DNA from: Candidatus Woesearchaeota archaeon
GTDB taxonomy: Archaea; Nanobdellota; Nanobdellia; Woesearchaeales; WAPJ01
Assembly (NCBI GenBank): GCA_015520785.1
Contig: WAPJ01000105.1
Coordinates: forward strand, 1 to 8,405
Reading direction: 5' to 3'
Length of the DNA: 8,405 bases
The notes beneath the pieces are model-generated. The model was given only the letters and a program-made list of their open reading frames with translations, did not search any database and was not told the origin of the DNA. A program made the translations under genes and the position numbers. This document shows, piece by piece, positions 1 through 5,957 of the stretch. Numbering within the stretch: position 1 is the first letter of the stretch; each line of letters opens with the position of its first letter.

Positions 1-656
1 ACATGCTTCCGCGTCTGGACGTGATGCTTCACCTCCGGCAGGAGGTCGACTGTTGCAATATACAAGAAGCCTCCCACGGCAATACTCAGGAACCAGGGGA
101 TGAGCATTTCAACGCGTTCAAGCAGGAAGAAGGCGAGGATACCCCCAATGATCGCCGTTAGTCCGCTGATGAAATTCGCGACTGCCCCGCCAAGCCTGCT
201 AAAACCACTATGGAGGAGGATGGCATAATCACTCACCTCCTGGGGGATCTCATGCGCTGCCACGGCGAGTGTTGTGCTCAAACCGGCCAGGGGGCTTGTC
301 AGCCATGCTGCCGCGATGAGCACGCCATCCGTCAAATTGTGGAAGGTATCGCTTAAGAGCACGAGCCAGCCGAGATGCTTCTCCTGGCCGCAGGATTCAT
401 CACCACAATGATGCCAGTGGAAGACACTCTCAAGGAGGAGGAAGATGAGAAAACCCGTGAGGACTGGGAGGCCTGAATGGAGGCCTTCAAGGCTTTCAGG
501 AATGAGATGTGTTACTGCTGCCGTGAGCATGATCCCGCTCGCATACGCGATGAGCTGATGCGTATACTTCCGGAGGACGTTAGCCGTGATGATCACGAGG
601 AAAGCAATAAGACTCACGAGGAACGTACTGGAAATGATGAGTCCGAGCGTGCTCAT
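1..656 (-). CDS. ZIP-family divalent metal transporter (3' end cut off by window)
   Basis: This encodes a membrane importer of the ZIP family (Zn2+/Fe2+/Mn2+). The 218 residues visible contain about seven hydrophobic segments of the usual eight (roughly residues 3-26, 32-53, 62-79, 96-119, 122-148, 156-179 and 184-206). The two family signatures are present: HNLTDG at 106-111 in the fourth helix and HEIPQE at 135-140 in the fifth. Together these form the binuclear metal site; the second motif has Gln where many members have a second His. The loop before helix 4 (80-94) carries HWHHC...C, a plausible metal-sensing or metal-delivery loop. The start is ATG at 656, because GGTGA lies six bases upstream; the ATG at 660 is out of frame. 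The reading frame is open to the left edge, so the C-terminus is missing. Transport direction and metal specificity are inferred from the family only. Confidence 0.9.
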   Translation of the reverse strand, partial: MSTLGLIISSTFLVSLIAFLVIITANVLRKYTHQLIAYASGIMLTAAVTHLIPESLEGLHSGLPVLTGFLIFLLLESVFHWHHCGDESCGQEKHLGWLVLLSDTFHNLTDGVLIAAAWLTSPLAGLSTTLAVAAHEIPQEVSDYAILLHSGFSRLGGAVANFISGLTAIIGGILAFFLLERVEMLIPWFLSIAVGGFLYIATVDLLPEVKHHVQTRKH

Positions 657-861
657 CCATCCTCACCTTTTTCCTTCTCCTTCACGCAGCATTCTCCTGC
701 TTTTTCAAAAACCATTCGGTATGCAGCTTCCCTTTCTTTCTCCTTTCCTCTCCTCAGCATCCCTCTTTTCCCTCCTTCCCTGAATGAGGAAGCTCAAAAG
801 GGTTCGGGTTAAGAAGAAAGATGGGATTATGAGAATGGAAAAGGGTTTTGGAAGAGACTGC
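657..861 (-). other. Intergenic region between RNase J and ZIP genes, Y-rich then R-rich
   Basis: There is no gene here. Read on the minus strand, the first part after the RNase J stop (about 861-785) is rich in C and T, including TTTCTTCTT at 820-812, and could act as a U/C-rich archaeal terminator. The composition then flips: from about 780 to 661 it is strongly purine-rich and ends in the ribosome binding site of the ZIP gene. A T-run/A-run element (GGTTTTTGAAAAAGC, around 700-714) is the only weak TATA candidate for the ZIP gene. No convincing promoter can be assigned. Confidence 0.4.
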
Positions 862-2193
862 TTACTCTTCCTGCGGGATGGTGAGCGTATCCCCCTCAAC
901 GAGGATGGGGATCTGCGCTGGCTCATACGAGAGCTTGCGCATGAGCTGCTGGAAGGCCTTCGCAGTGCTCACACTACTATGCGTCGGGAGGATCCGCCTG
1001 GGCTTGAGCCGGCTGATGAACGTGAGATGATCCTCACCGCTCAAATGCCCGCTCACATGCACGTCCTTATAGATGCGCACGCCCTGCCGGCTGAGGAGTT
1101 CCTCGAGGACTTCACGATTCCGCATGTTCTTCTCCGTCGGGATCGTCCGACAGCTAAAAATCACCACGTCCCGCTCATCCAATGGGTAGGGGAGATCACG
1201 CCGCGCGACGCGTTCAAGCACGCTCCCCGGCTCGCCCTGATGCCCTGTCATGACGACGAGATACTTCTCCCGCTCAGCGTGAATCTTCTTCAAATACGCG
1301 CGCGCCTTCCGGCTCATCCCAATAATCTCAACGTCATCAAACACGGTCACGTGCTTCCGCTCCGCGGCACGCGTATACTTCTCCAGGCTCCGCCCGATGA
1401 AGACGGGCTTCCGCTTAAGCTTGCGCGCGACGCGTGCAATCTCTCTCAACCGGCTAATATGACTGCTGAACGTTGTCACGATAATCCCCTTATCCCGGAG
1501 TTCCTTCTGCAGGAGCGTGTCTTCAAGCATTGCCTGGGCGATACTCTCGCTCGGCGTGCGCGTCTCATCCTCCGCGTTCAACACGTCAAGAATGATCGCA
1601 TCATACCTTCCAGCATACTTTTCCAGTGGCTTAAAGTTGAGCGGCCTGCCAATCCCAGGCTTCTGGTCAAGCTTAAAATCAGTCGCATGCAAGAACACGC
1701 CCTCAGGACTTTCAAGGAGGATGAGCATCGTCTCAGGGATACTATGTGGCGCGGGGATGAGTGTCACGCGCACACTCCCCACGCTAAACGTACTGCCCGG
1801 TGCTACTTCGCGAAGCGGGTTTTTGAGCCGCACGCCCGTATCCCTCGCGAGTGTGCGCACGATCTCCGCGGTGAAGGGTGTCGTGATAATCTCAGCCGTG
1901 AAGGCGCGTTCAAGGAATGGTACCGCGCCAACATGATCCAAGTGCCCGTGCGTGAGAAGAATCGCTTCCACTTTCTCCATGACGTTCCCAAGCTGGCGGA
2001 TGTCAGGCACTGCGCCAAGCTGCTGGAGGAGTTCACGGTCAATATACGTCCTGCTCGGCTCCGCCTCTGTATACGTGATATAATTATCCAGGTGGATGCC
2101 GAGGTCAACCGCGATCGCTGTATCCTCGAACTCGTAGACGGTCATATTCCTCCCCACGAGCCCGTAGCCACCGACAGCATGAATCCGTACCAT
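862..2193 (-). CDS. rnj: RNase J-type metallo-beta-lactamase/beta-CASP ribonuclease
   Basis: This is a cytoplasmic ribonuclease of the RNase J group; archaeal members are mainly 5'-3' exoribonucleases acting in RNA decay and maturation. It has 443 residues, a normal archaeal length. Visible motifs: N-terminal AVGGYGLVGRNM (6-17) typical of RNase J, zinc motif THGHLDH (81-87), His150, and Asp172 in HATDFKLD (169-176). The beta-CASP insert follows with TTFSSH (240-245), IGRSLEKY (266-273) and TGHQGEP (316-322). The MBL fold resumes with SGH (381-383) and PTH (403-405). Most family members have PxHG where this has PTHS, but the His ligand is kept. I chose the ATG at 2193 because GAGGTGA lies eight bases upstream. 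A GTG at 2205 is in frame but falls inside that binding site. The ZIP gene follows 205 nt downstream on the same strand, probably as a separate unit. Confidence 0.92.
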   Translation of the reverse strand: MVRIHAVGGYGLVGRNMTVYEFEDTAIAVDLGIHLDNYITYTEAEPSRTYIDRELLQQLGAVPDIRQLGNVMEKVEAILLTHGHLDHVGAVPFLERAFTAEIITTPFTAEIVRTLARDTGVRLKNPLREVAPGSTFSVGSVRVTLIPAPHSIPETMLILLESPEGVFLHATDFKLDQKPGIGRPLNFKPLEKYAGRYDAIILDVLNAEDETRTPSESIAQAMLEDTLLQKELRDKGIIVTTFSSHISRLREIARVARKLKRKPVFIGRSLEKYTRAAERKHVTVFDDVEIIGMSRKARAYLKKIHAEREKYLVVMTGHQGEPGSVLERVARRDLPYPLDERDVVIFSCRTIPTEKNMRNREVLEELLSRQGVRIYKDVHVSGHLSGEDHLTFISRLKPRRILPTHSSVSTAKAFQQLMRKLSYEPAQIPILVEGDTLTIPQEE

Positions 2194-2201
2194 TCTCACC
2201 G

Positions 2202-2208
2202 TCACCTC
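2202..2208 (-). promoter_or_regulatory. Ribosome binding site that fixes the RNase J start
   Basis: GAGGTGA on the minus strand sits eight bases before the ATG at 2193. The in-frame GTG at 2205 overlaps this motif and therefore cannot use it. The mRNA upstream (about 2215-2262 on the minus strand) is almost entirely purines. Confidence 0.7.
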
Positions 2209-2382
2209 ATAAGATTCTTCTCTTTTTTCCTCCTACCTTTCATCCTCCTTCCTTTTCTTCTAATCAGATGAAGATGCTGTTTTTACACGCTTTTTGCCAG
2301 CGGGAAGACCACACTTCTTTAAAAAAGACGGGATGGGTGAGGAAAAAAGGACTGCAAACCCATGCGAGGAATGACAGTAAGC

Positions 2383-2388
2383 TTAAAA
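2383..2388 (+). promoter_or_regulatory. TATA box for leaderless transcription of the 2412 gene
   Basis: TTAAAA, within GCTTAAAAGC, is centred about 27 nt before the ATG at 2412. That is the spacing from archaeal TATA box to transcription start, so the mRNA would begin at or next to the start codon. No Shine-Dalgarno sequence precedes this ATG, which fits leaderless initiation. A second A/T element at 2318-2326 (TTTAAAAAA) is near-palindromic and could instead serve RNase J on the other strand; no assignment is possible. Confidence 0.55.
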
Positions 2389-2411
2389 GCCCCTGTCGCG
2401 TTAAACCCTGC

Positions 2412-2633
2412 ATGCAGCTTGTCCGCGATTATCATCTCCGCGAAGCCTGGCGGGAGCTTGAGCATCTCCACGAGCTTACGGATGCGTATGTGAAGCGTGC
2501 CGCACGCATCCTTAAGGATAAGCCACACTTGCGTGATGAGGCTGTCAAAGCCGCTGGACGCCTCGGCAAGGAACTCGACCTGCTTGAAGAAGCCCTTAAG
2601 ATTCTCGAGCGCTTGACGGGTGGTCGTGCATGA
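2412..2633 (+). CDS. Small helical hypothetical protein, 73 residues
   Basis: I do not recognise the family. The 73-residue product is charged and looks wholly alpha-helical: a first helix over about 3-37 with heptad-like Leu, Ala and Tyr positions, and a second over about 44-69 rich in Leu, Lys and Glu. That would give a helical hairpin or a coiled-coil partner. The start at 2412 is preferred over the in-frame ATG at 2268, because the extra 48 codons look non-coding and a TATA box lies 27 nt upstream of 2412. Its stop overlaps the next gene in ATGA at 2630-2633. That tight translational coupling suggests the two products work together, perhaps as a complex. Confidence 0.6.
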   Translation: MQLVRDYHLREAWRELEHLHELTDAYVKRAARILKDKPHLRDEAVKAAGRLGKELDLLEEALKILERLTGGRA

Positions 2634-3220
2634 GCCTGCATGATGAGATCCAAGCATCCTTCAGACGCCTCAGCATCTACCTCGCGGAAGCAGGGATTGA
2701 CACGTCCTTCCTCCAGGGAATAGAACGACGCTACTATCATGCGCTCGACCGGCTTGACGCGCTCGTCCGTCAGGCGGAAGCAGAAGAGAAAGCCGCGCGA
2801 CGATCAGCACGCGCCCGACAGGAGAGCCTCTCCTTATCGCAGCCTCGTTCAACAACGGGAACGACTCCTGTTTCATCAAAACGAGCGAAGCGTTCAGCCT
2901 CACGAGGAGAGCAGACTGAAAAGGCAAAAACAATGCGTGTAACCAAAGCCTCAGAGAAGAAGACGGCTTCAAGCGCAAGGAAGAAAACCGTGAAGACGAC
3001 TGTGAAGAAGAAAGCATCACGAACAACCGGGCAGAAAAAGAGCCGGACAAACAAGACGACGAAGACGAGCACAAAGAAAACAGCCTCCACACGAGCAAAG
3101 CCTGCACGCACGACGAAGAGCACGCGTACACGAGCGTCAGGGAAGGCGAAGACAACACGATCAGCGAAGACGAAAACTCCCTCAAAAACCTCCTCCAAAA
3201 AGAAAACGAAGAAGAAGTAA
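2630..3220 (+). CDS. Protein with small helical N-domain and long histone H1-like basic tail
   Basis: This is a 196-residue protein in two parts. Residues 1 to about 65 are predicted helical and mixed in charge, ending in an Ala/Glu/Arg helix. After a Ser/Thr/Pro linker (66-83), residues 84-196 consist almost only of Lys, Thr, Ser, Ala and Arg, with three Glu, no Asp and KKKTKKK at the end. Such tails occur in eukaryotic and chlamydial H1-like proteins and in some bacterial nucleoid proteins, where they bind nucleic acid non-specifically; DNA or RNA binding here is inferred from composition. The N-domain is not a histone fold or HU by eye. The start overlaps the stop of the 73-residue gene (ATGA), and the lipoprotein gene follows 23 nt downstream. 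The open frame runs unbroken through the low-complexity region. The closest functional class would be nucleoid or RNA chaperone, but this is not established. Confidence 0.72.
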   Translation: MSLHDEIQASFRRLSIYLAEAGIDTSFLQGIERRYYHALDRLDALVRQAEAEEKAARRSARARQESLSLSQPRSTTGTTPVSSKRAKRSASRGEQTEKAKTMRVTKASEKKTASSARKKTVKTTVKKKASRTTGQKKSRTNKTTKTSTKKTASTRAKPARTTKSTRTRASGKAKTTRSAKTKTPSKTSSKKKTKKK

Positions 3221-3228
3221 ACGCTAAG

Positions 3229-3234
3229 AGGAGG
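3229..3234 (+). promoter_or_regulatory. Strong ribosome binding site for the 3244 lipoprotein
   Basis: AGGAGG, extended by further G residues, lies nine bases before the ATG at 3244 and directly after the preceding stop codon. It indicates that the lipoprotein gene is translated from an internal site on a shared mRNA, unlike the genes in this window that appear leaderless. Confidence 0.65.
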
Positions 3235-3243
3235 GGGAAGCAT

Positions 3244-3609
3244 ATGCGATCTCGACACGCCCCCATACTCTTCATCCTCACACTCATCATGCTTCCCATC
3301 CTCAGCGCATGCACAAACACGTCTTCATCCTCTCCTCCCTCATCACCACGAGGAGAGATGAGGTATGCCAGTCCAGCGGAAGCGTGTATCAGCCTCTGCC
3401 AGCAGGCACGCGAAGCGAACATCACGCTCATCAGCCAGTGCCTTGCTGATCCATTAGAAGACTATCCAGACTGGGTGTGTGACGTTGCTCATCAGCCTCG
3501 TCAGGCGGTGGATGATCAGCCCGAGAATCAGTGTCTCGCCTTCCGCGAGCGGAAAGCAAAGCATTTCATTGAAGTCACGCCCGACTGCAGGCTCATCCGC
3601 ATCGTCTAA
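3244..3609 (+). CDS. Secreted cysteine-rich lipoprotein, 121 residues
   Basis: The product starts with a positively charged n-region and a hydrophobic core (8-19) ending in a lipobox LSAC (20-23). It should therefore be exported and anchored outside the cell by lipid on Cys23. A Ser/Pro linker (24-36) leads to a compact domain with six cysteines (48, 52, 66, 79, 97, 115), enough for three disulfides, and the segments EACISLC, DWVCDVAH and ENQC. The conserved-looking DWVCDVAHxPRQxxDxxPENQC pattern recalls a family of small archaeal secreted proteins of unknown function; I recall this without being able to check it. The gene is last in the unit with the 2412 and 2630 genes and has its own strong ribosome binding site. 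It is followed by a hairpin and a pyrimidine-rich tract. No function can be assigned. Confidence 0.8.
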   Translation: MRSRHAPILFILTLIMLPILSACTNTSSSSPPSSPRGEMRYASPAEACISLCQQAREANITLISQCLADPLEDYPDWVCDVAHQPRQAVDDQPENQCLAFRERKAKHFIEVTPDCRLIRIV

Positions 3610-3681
3610 GACATGCGCTTCCCCCCTCCTCCAGCCTCTGTACGCTTCTCCTTCTCTTCCATCCTTCTTCGCTCCCTCTCC

Positions 3682-3705
3682 CTTTTCCTTGAAAAGTTTT
3701 CTTCC
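3682..3705 (+). terminator. Candidate terminator after the lipoprotein gene
   Basis: CTTTTC (3682-3687) pairs with GAAAAG (3691-3696) across a three-base loop and is followed at once by TTTTCTT. The surrounding 80 nt are pyrimidine-rich in the mRNA sense. Archaeal termination relies mainly on U-rich tracts, so the tract may matter more than the weak A/T stem. Confidence 0.5.
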
Positions 3706-3737
3706 ATAAAGCATAAGAAATAATAATGAGATGAACA

Positions 3738-3884
3738 ATGAGAAAAATGAGAAGGAGGATCGGATGGAGAGAAGAGGACGAAAGCGTGGATGATGGGGGA
3801 GAGCTGAGGGATGATGAGACGAGTAAGGAGAAAAGGGTGAAGACACGTCCCTCGTCGCGTTCCTCCTCGCGCGTGAGAGAGTAA
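3738..3884 (+). CDS. Doubtful 48-residue highly charged ORF
   Basis: An ATG at 3738 opens a 48-codon frame ending in TAA at 3882-3884. The product would be dominated by Arg, Lys, Glu, Asp and Ser, with no hydrophobic core. In its favour, an A/T-rich element (3704-3727) lies at about the distance seen for leaderless starts elsewhere in this window, and the frame ends just before the next promoter. Against it, the DNA here is purine-rich, and any frame through such DNA reads as charged residues. No Shine-Dalgarno sequence precedes it. It may equally be untranslated sequence. Confidence 0.2.
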   Translation: MRKMRRRIGWREEDESVDDGGELRDDETSKEKRVKTRPSSRSSSRVRE

Positions 3885-3886
3885 AC

Positions 3887-3896
3887 CTTAAGAAAA
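3887..3896 (+). promoter_or_regulatory. TATA-like element for the surface protein gene
   Basis: CTTAAGAAAA is centred about 27 nt before the ATG at 3919 and only 9 nt before the in-frame ATG at 3901. The spacing favours 3919 as both transcription and translation start. A GGTGGT at 3907-3912 could also act as a weak ribosome binding site for 3919. Confidence 0.45.
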
Positions 3897-3918
3897 AACC
3901 ATGCGTGGTGGTAAGCCT

Positions 3919-5736
3919 ATGCGCGGATACGCTCTCATCCTCCTCACCCTCCTCATCATCCCCTTCGTCTCCGCGACGATCGAAGACCACTGGGTCTTCT
4001 CAGGCCAACCGCTCACGATCGGGAGTGACACATACTACGTGCATGTCTCCAAGGATTATGCTTCACTCCTCGTCCAGACGAATGGGACAAGCCGCCTCCT
4101 CAGCCTCCACGAGTGTGACGAGATCAATTTCATCCGCTTCTGCTATGCGGACGTCGCACCCTTTGAGGATGCGGAGCATACGCGCTCAACAGCAACGGGA
4201 GGGATTGAACGAGCTGTCCTCATCCAGACGGAACAGCTCGGCCCCAGCCCCAGTCTTACCATTCATCCTCCAGGTGATGTTCTTCTCAACCAGCCTGCCA
4301 GCATCCTCATACAAGTCACGAATACGGGTAACCGGCAGCTCGAGAATACAAGCCTCCACGTCAGCCTCAACACGACCGCGTACACACTCACCCAGTGCAC
4401 GCCACACTGCACGCTCACACCACTGAGCGCGACTGCCATGCTCGGCACCATCCCCGCAGGGAGTGGGGAGAACGTAAGCCTCACCATAATCCCCATCCAC
4501 TATGCTCCCGGCCGACTCATCTTCAACCTCACGGGCACGTATAAGGAGAAGACCCTCAGTCTTACGAGAGACCTCACGCTCAGCCAGCAGAAGCCCTACA
4601 CGCTCACAATCCCCCATACAAGGCAAGAAGCGGATGTTGGTAAAACCCTCACGTGGACGATCAGCGTGAAGAATATTGCATCAGTCAGTCTCCCCTTCAC
4701 TTTCCAGCTTACACGGCCACGCCTCCTCCAGCTCACACACAACCTAACAAACCTCACACTCCCACCGAACCAAACCGTGAGTTTCAGCCTGACAAGCACA
4801 GCCTACTATAGTGGCACGTATCCAATCAATCTTACGCTTACAACACGCTACGCGGGAGAAAACCTCACGGAAAAAATCACGCTTACTGACACGCGGACAA
4901 GCAGCACGCTCGAACTCATCCCCAGCACACGCTACGAGAAGCCCATCAGCCTGAGCGATGATACACTCACCCTCCATCTCAAGAACACGGCTGGAAAAGC
5001 CTTCAAGAATATCACGATCACGCTCATCGGCTTCAAGAATGAGACCCTTCACATTCCACGCATCGGCATAAACGAGGAGAAAACCCTCACCCTCCCCGTC
5101 ACGTATCCACGCGTGAATCATACCACCCAGCTGAGCGAGACGATCATCCTCACCTATAAGACCTTCTTTGACGAGGACTATACCACGCGTAAGACGCTCA
5201 GCGTGAGCGTCCATCCGTTGAATGAGAGTCTCATCATCCAACGGACCATCACACCAGCCAATCCGGCCGTGGGAGAGAGCTTTAGCGTCACCCTCAAGGC
5301 ACGGAAGGATGTTGACCAGCCCCTCCAAGTCCTCTGGCTGAATGACACGCTCACAGGCGCACTCATCCAGGAGGGGAGCACACGCACCCTCCGCCAGCCG
5401 ACCAGCAGCATGGACGTCATGTACGGTTATACTGCCAAGCGCGTCAGCCCCTACCTCGTCATCCGCACCCAGGCACTCGTATATGGTGCCGGTCAACGCG
5501 CCCTCGCCACATGGGAATACACGCTTGGAACACCCCCCGAGGAGACGAGGAGACAGGAGGCATCAACCACTCCCGAAGAGAATACCCCTCCTCAGGAAAA
5601 TACTTCTACTCATGAGCGTGAAGAGACAACCACCCCCTCAGCGACAAGCGTCAGCCACCCCGCGAAGCGGAAAAAGAAGAAAGGCTTCCTTGACATGATT
5701 CTCGACTTCTTCTTCAACCTCTTCAGCCCCGGCTAG
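3919..5736 (+). CDS. Secreted multi-domain Ig-like surface glycoprotein, 605 residues
   Basis: This is an exported envelope protein. A short basic start and hydrophobic stretch end in FVSA (16-19), a likely signal peptidase site. After about 100 residues come repeated beta-sandwich modules of the CARDB/NEW3 type, each marked by a phrase of the pattern 'ItVtNtG' (for example IQVTNTGN, ISVKNIA, LHLKNTAG). I count sixteen N-x-S/T sequons spread over the body, so heavy N-glycosylation is likely. The end is a Thr/Glu/Pro-rich linker, a basic cluster (KRKKKK) and a final amphipathic or hydrophobic segment (GFLDMILDFFFNLF). That final segment is probably a membrane anchor, with the basic residues inside or at the interface. 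The start at 3919 is chosen for promoter spacing and a better signal peptide; 3901 is the alternative. Adhesion or S-layer association is inferred. Confidence 0.75.
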   Translation: MRGYALILLTLLIIPFVSATIEDHWVFSGQPLTIGSDTYYVHVSKDYASLLVQTNGTSRLLSLHECDEINFIRFCYADVAPFEDAEHTRSTATGGIERAVLIQTEQLGPSPSLTIHPPGDVLLNQPASILIQVTNTGNRQLENTSLHVSLNTTAYTLTQCTPHCTLTPLSATAMLGTIPAGSGENVSLTIIPIHYAPGRLIFNLTGTYKEKTLSLTRDLTLSQQKPYTLTIPHTRQEADVGKTLTWTISVKNIASVSLPFTFQLTRPRLLQLTHNLTNLTLPPNQTVSFSLTSTAYYSGTYPINLTLTTRYAGENLTEKITLTDTRTSSTLELIPSTRYEKPISLSDDTLTLHLKNTAGKAFKNITITLIGFKNETLHIPRIGINEEKTLTLPVTYPRVNHTTQLSETIILTYKTFFDEDYTTRKTLSVSVHPLNESLIIQRTITPANPAVGESFSVTLKARKDVDQPLQVLWLNDTLTGALIQEGSTRTLRQPTSSMDVMYGYTAKRVSPYLVIRTQALVYGAGQRALATWEYTLGTPPEETRRQEASTTPEENTPPQENTSTHEREETTTPSATSVSHPAKRKKKKGFLDMILDFFFNLFSPG

Positions 5737-5751
5737 GATGAAAAGCATCCT
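5735..5751 (+). terminator. Hairpin at the surface protein stop codon
   Basis: AGGATG (5735-5740) pairs with CATCCT (5746-5751) around an AAAAG loop, starting inside the TAG stop codon and leading into a C/T-rich tract. This is a candidate terminator or 3'-end stabiliser. The stem is short and there is no clean T run. Confidence 0.35.
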
Positions 5752-5957
5752 CCTCCCACACGCTCATCCCCCCTCTACTTTTCCATCTCCTCCCATTCAT
5801 CCTCCACCCTCTCTTGGGATGAATACCCTTCTTCATCCCTCCCCCCAGTAAAACCCCTTCCTCGGAGGAATCCGTTGTGAAGCCCCTAGAGACAGATGAG
5901 AAGAGAAGAGGTTACTCGTACGCCGAAGACGTTAAAGGGGAATGGGATGGAGGATGA
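5737..5957. other. Convergent intergenic region with hairpins
   Basis: No gene is supported. The plus strand from 5752 to about 5850 is pyrimidine-rich, so the transcript of the surface protein would end in a C/U tract. The minus strand over about 5912-5885 is also pyrimidine-rich, matching the 3' side of the alkyltransferase gene. The region also holds the perfect inverted repeat TTCCTCGGAGGAA at 5858-5870, whose meaning is unclear. Confidence 0.4.
5816..5839. terminator. 8-bp inverted repeat between convergent genes
   Basis: GGGATGAA (5816-5823) and TTCATCCC (5832-5839) form a perfect eight-pair stem with an eight-base loop. It lies between two genes facing each other, where a hairpin could serve both strands. 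It is followed by a C-rich rather than T-rich stretch. Confidence 0.4.

Larger units (their letters stand above)
3610..3918 (+). other. 309-nt intergenic region, Y-rich then R-rich, with a possible tiny gene
   Basis: The first part (about 3619-3705) is pyrimidine-rich and contains a hairpin followed by T residues. An A/T-rich stretch follows at 3704-3727. From 3728 to about 3845 the plus strand is strongly purine-rich. A 48-codon open frame (3738-3884) lies there and is reported separately as doubtful. The region ends in a TATA box for the surface protein gene. I see no structured RNA. Confidence 0.5.

Noticed and set aside
784..2271. A 495-codon open frame on the plus strand, opposite RNase J
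   Set aside because: Its codon boundaries coincide exactly with those of RNase J on the other strand, so it stays open simply because RNase J avoids the codons TTA, CTA and TCA. The product has no recognisable motifs, while RNase J has all its catalytic motifs.
2268..2411. N-terminal extension of the small helical protein to ATG 2268
   Set aside because: The extra residues look non-coding, and the TATA box and spacing support a start at 2412.
2670..3431. Minus-strand frames opposite the Lys-rich tail
   Set aside because: They read as Phe/Ser/Val low complexity, which is what the complement of an AAG/ACG-rich coding sequence gives.
3785..3820. Box C/D-like pattern (ATGATGG, CTGA, ATGATGA)
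   Set aside because: The final D box is missing and the boxes lie in a purine-rich tract where such strings arise by chance.
3454..3990. A 178-codon minus-strand frame across the 3610-3918 spacer
   Set aside because: It covers the ends of two plus-strand genes and purine/pyrimidine-biased spacer. Composition alone explains the Phe/Ser/Arg-rich product.
4744..5496. A 250-codon open frame on the minus strand, opposite the surface protein
   Set aside because: It is antisense to a clearly coding frame with signal peptide and Ig-like repeats. It shows no motif or start signal.
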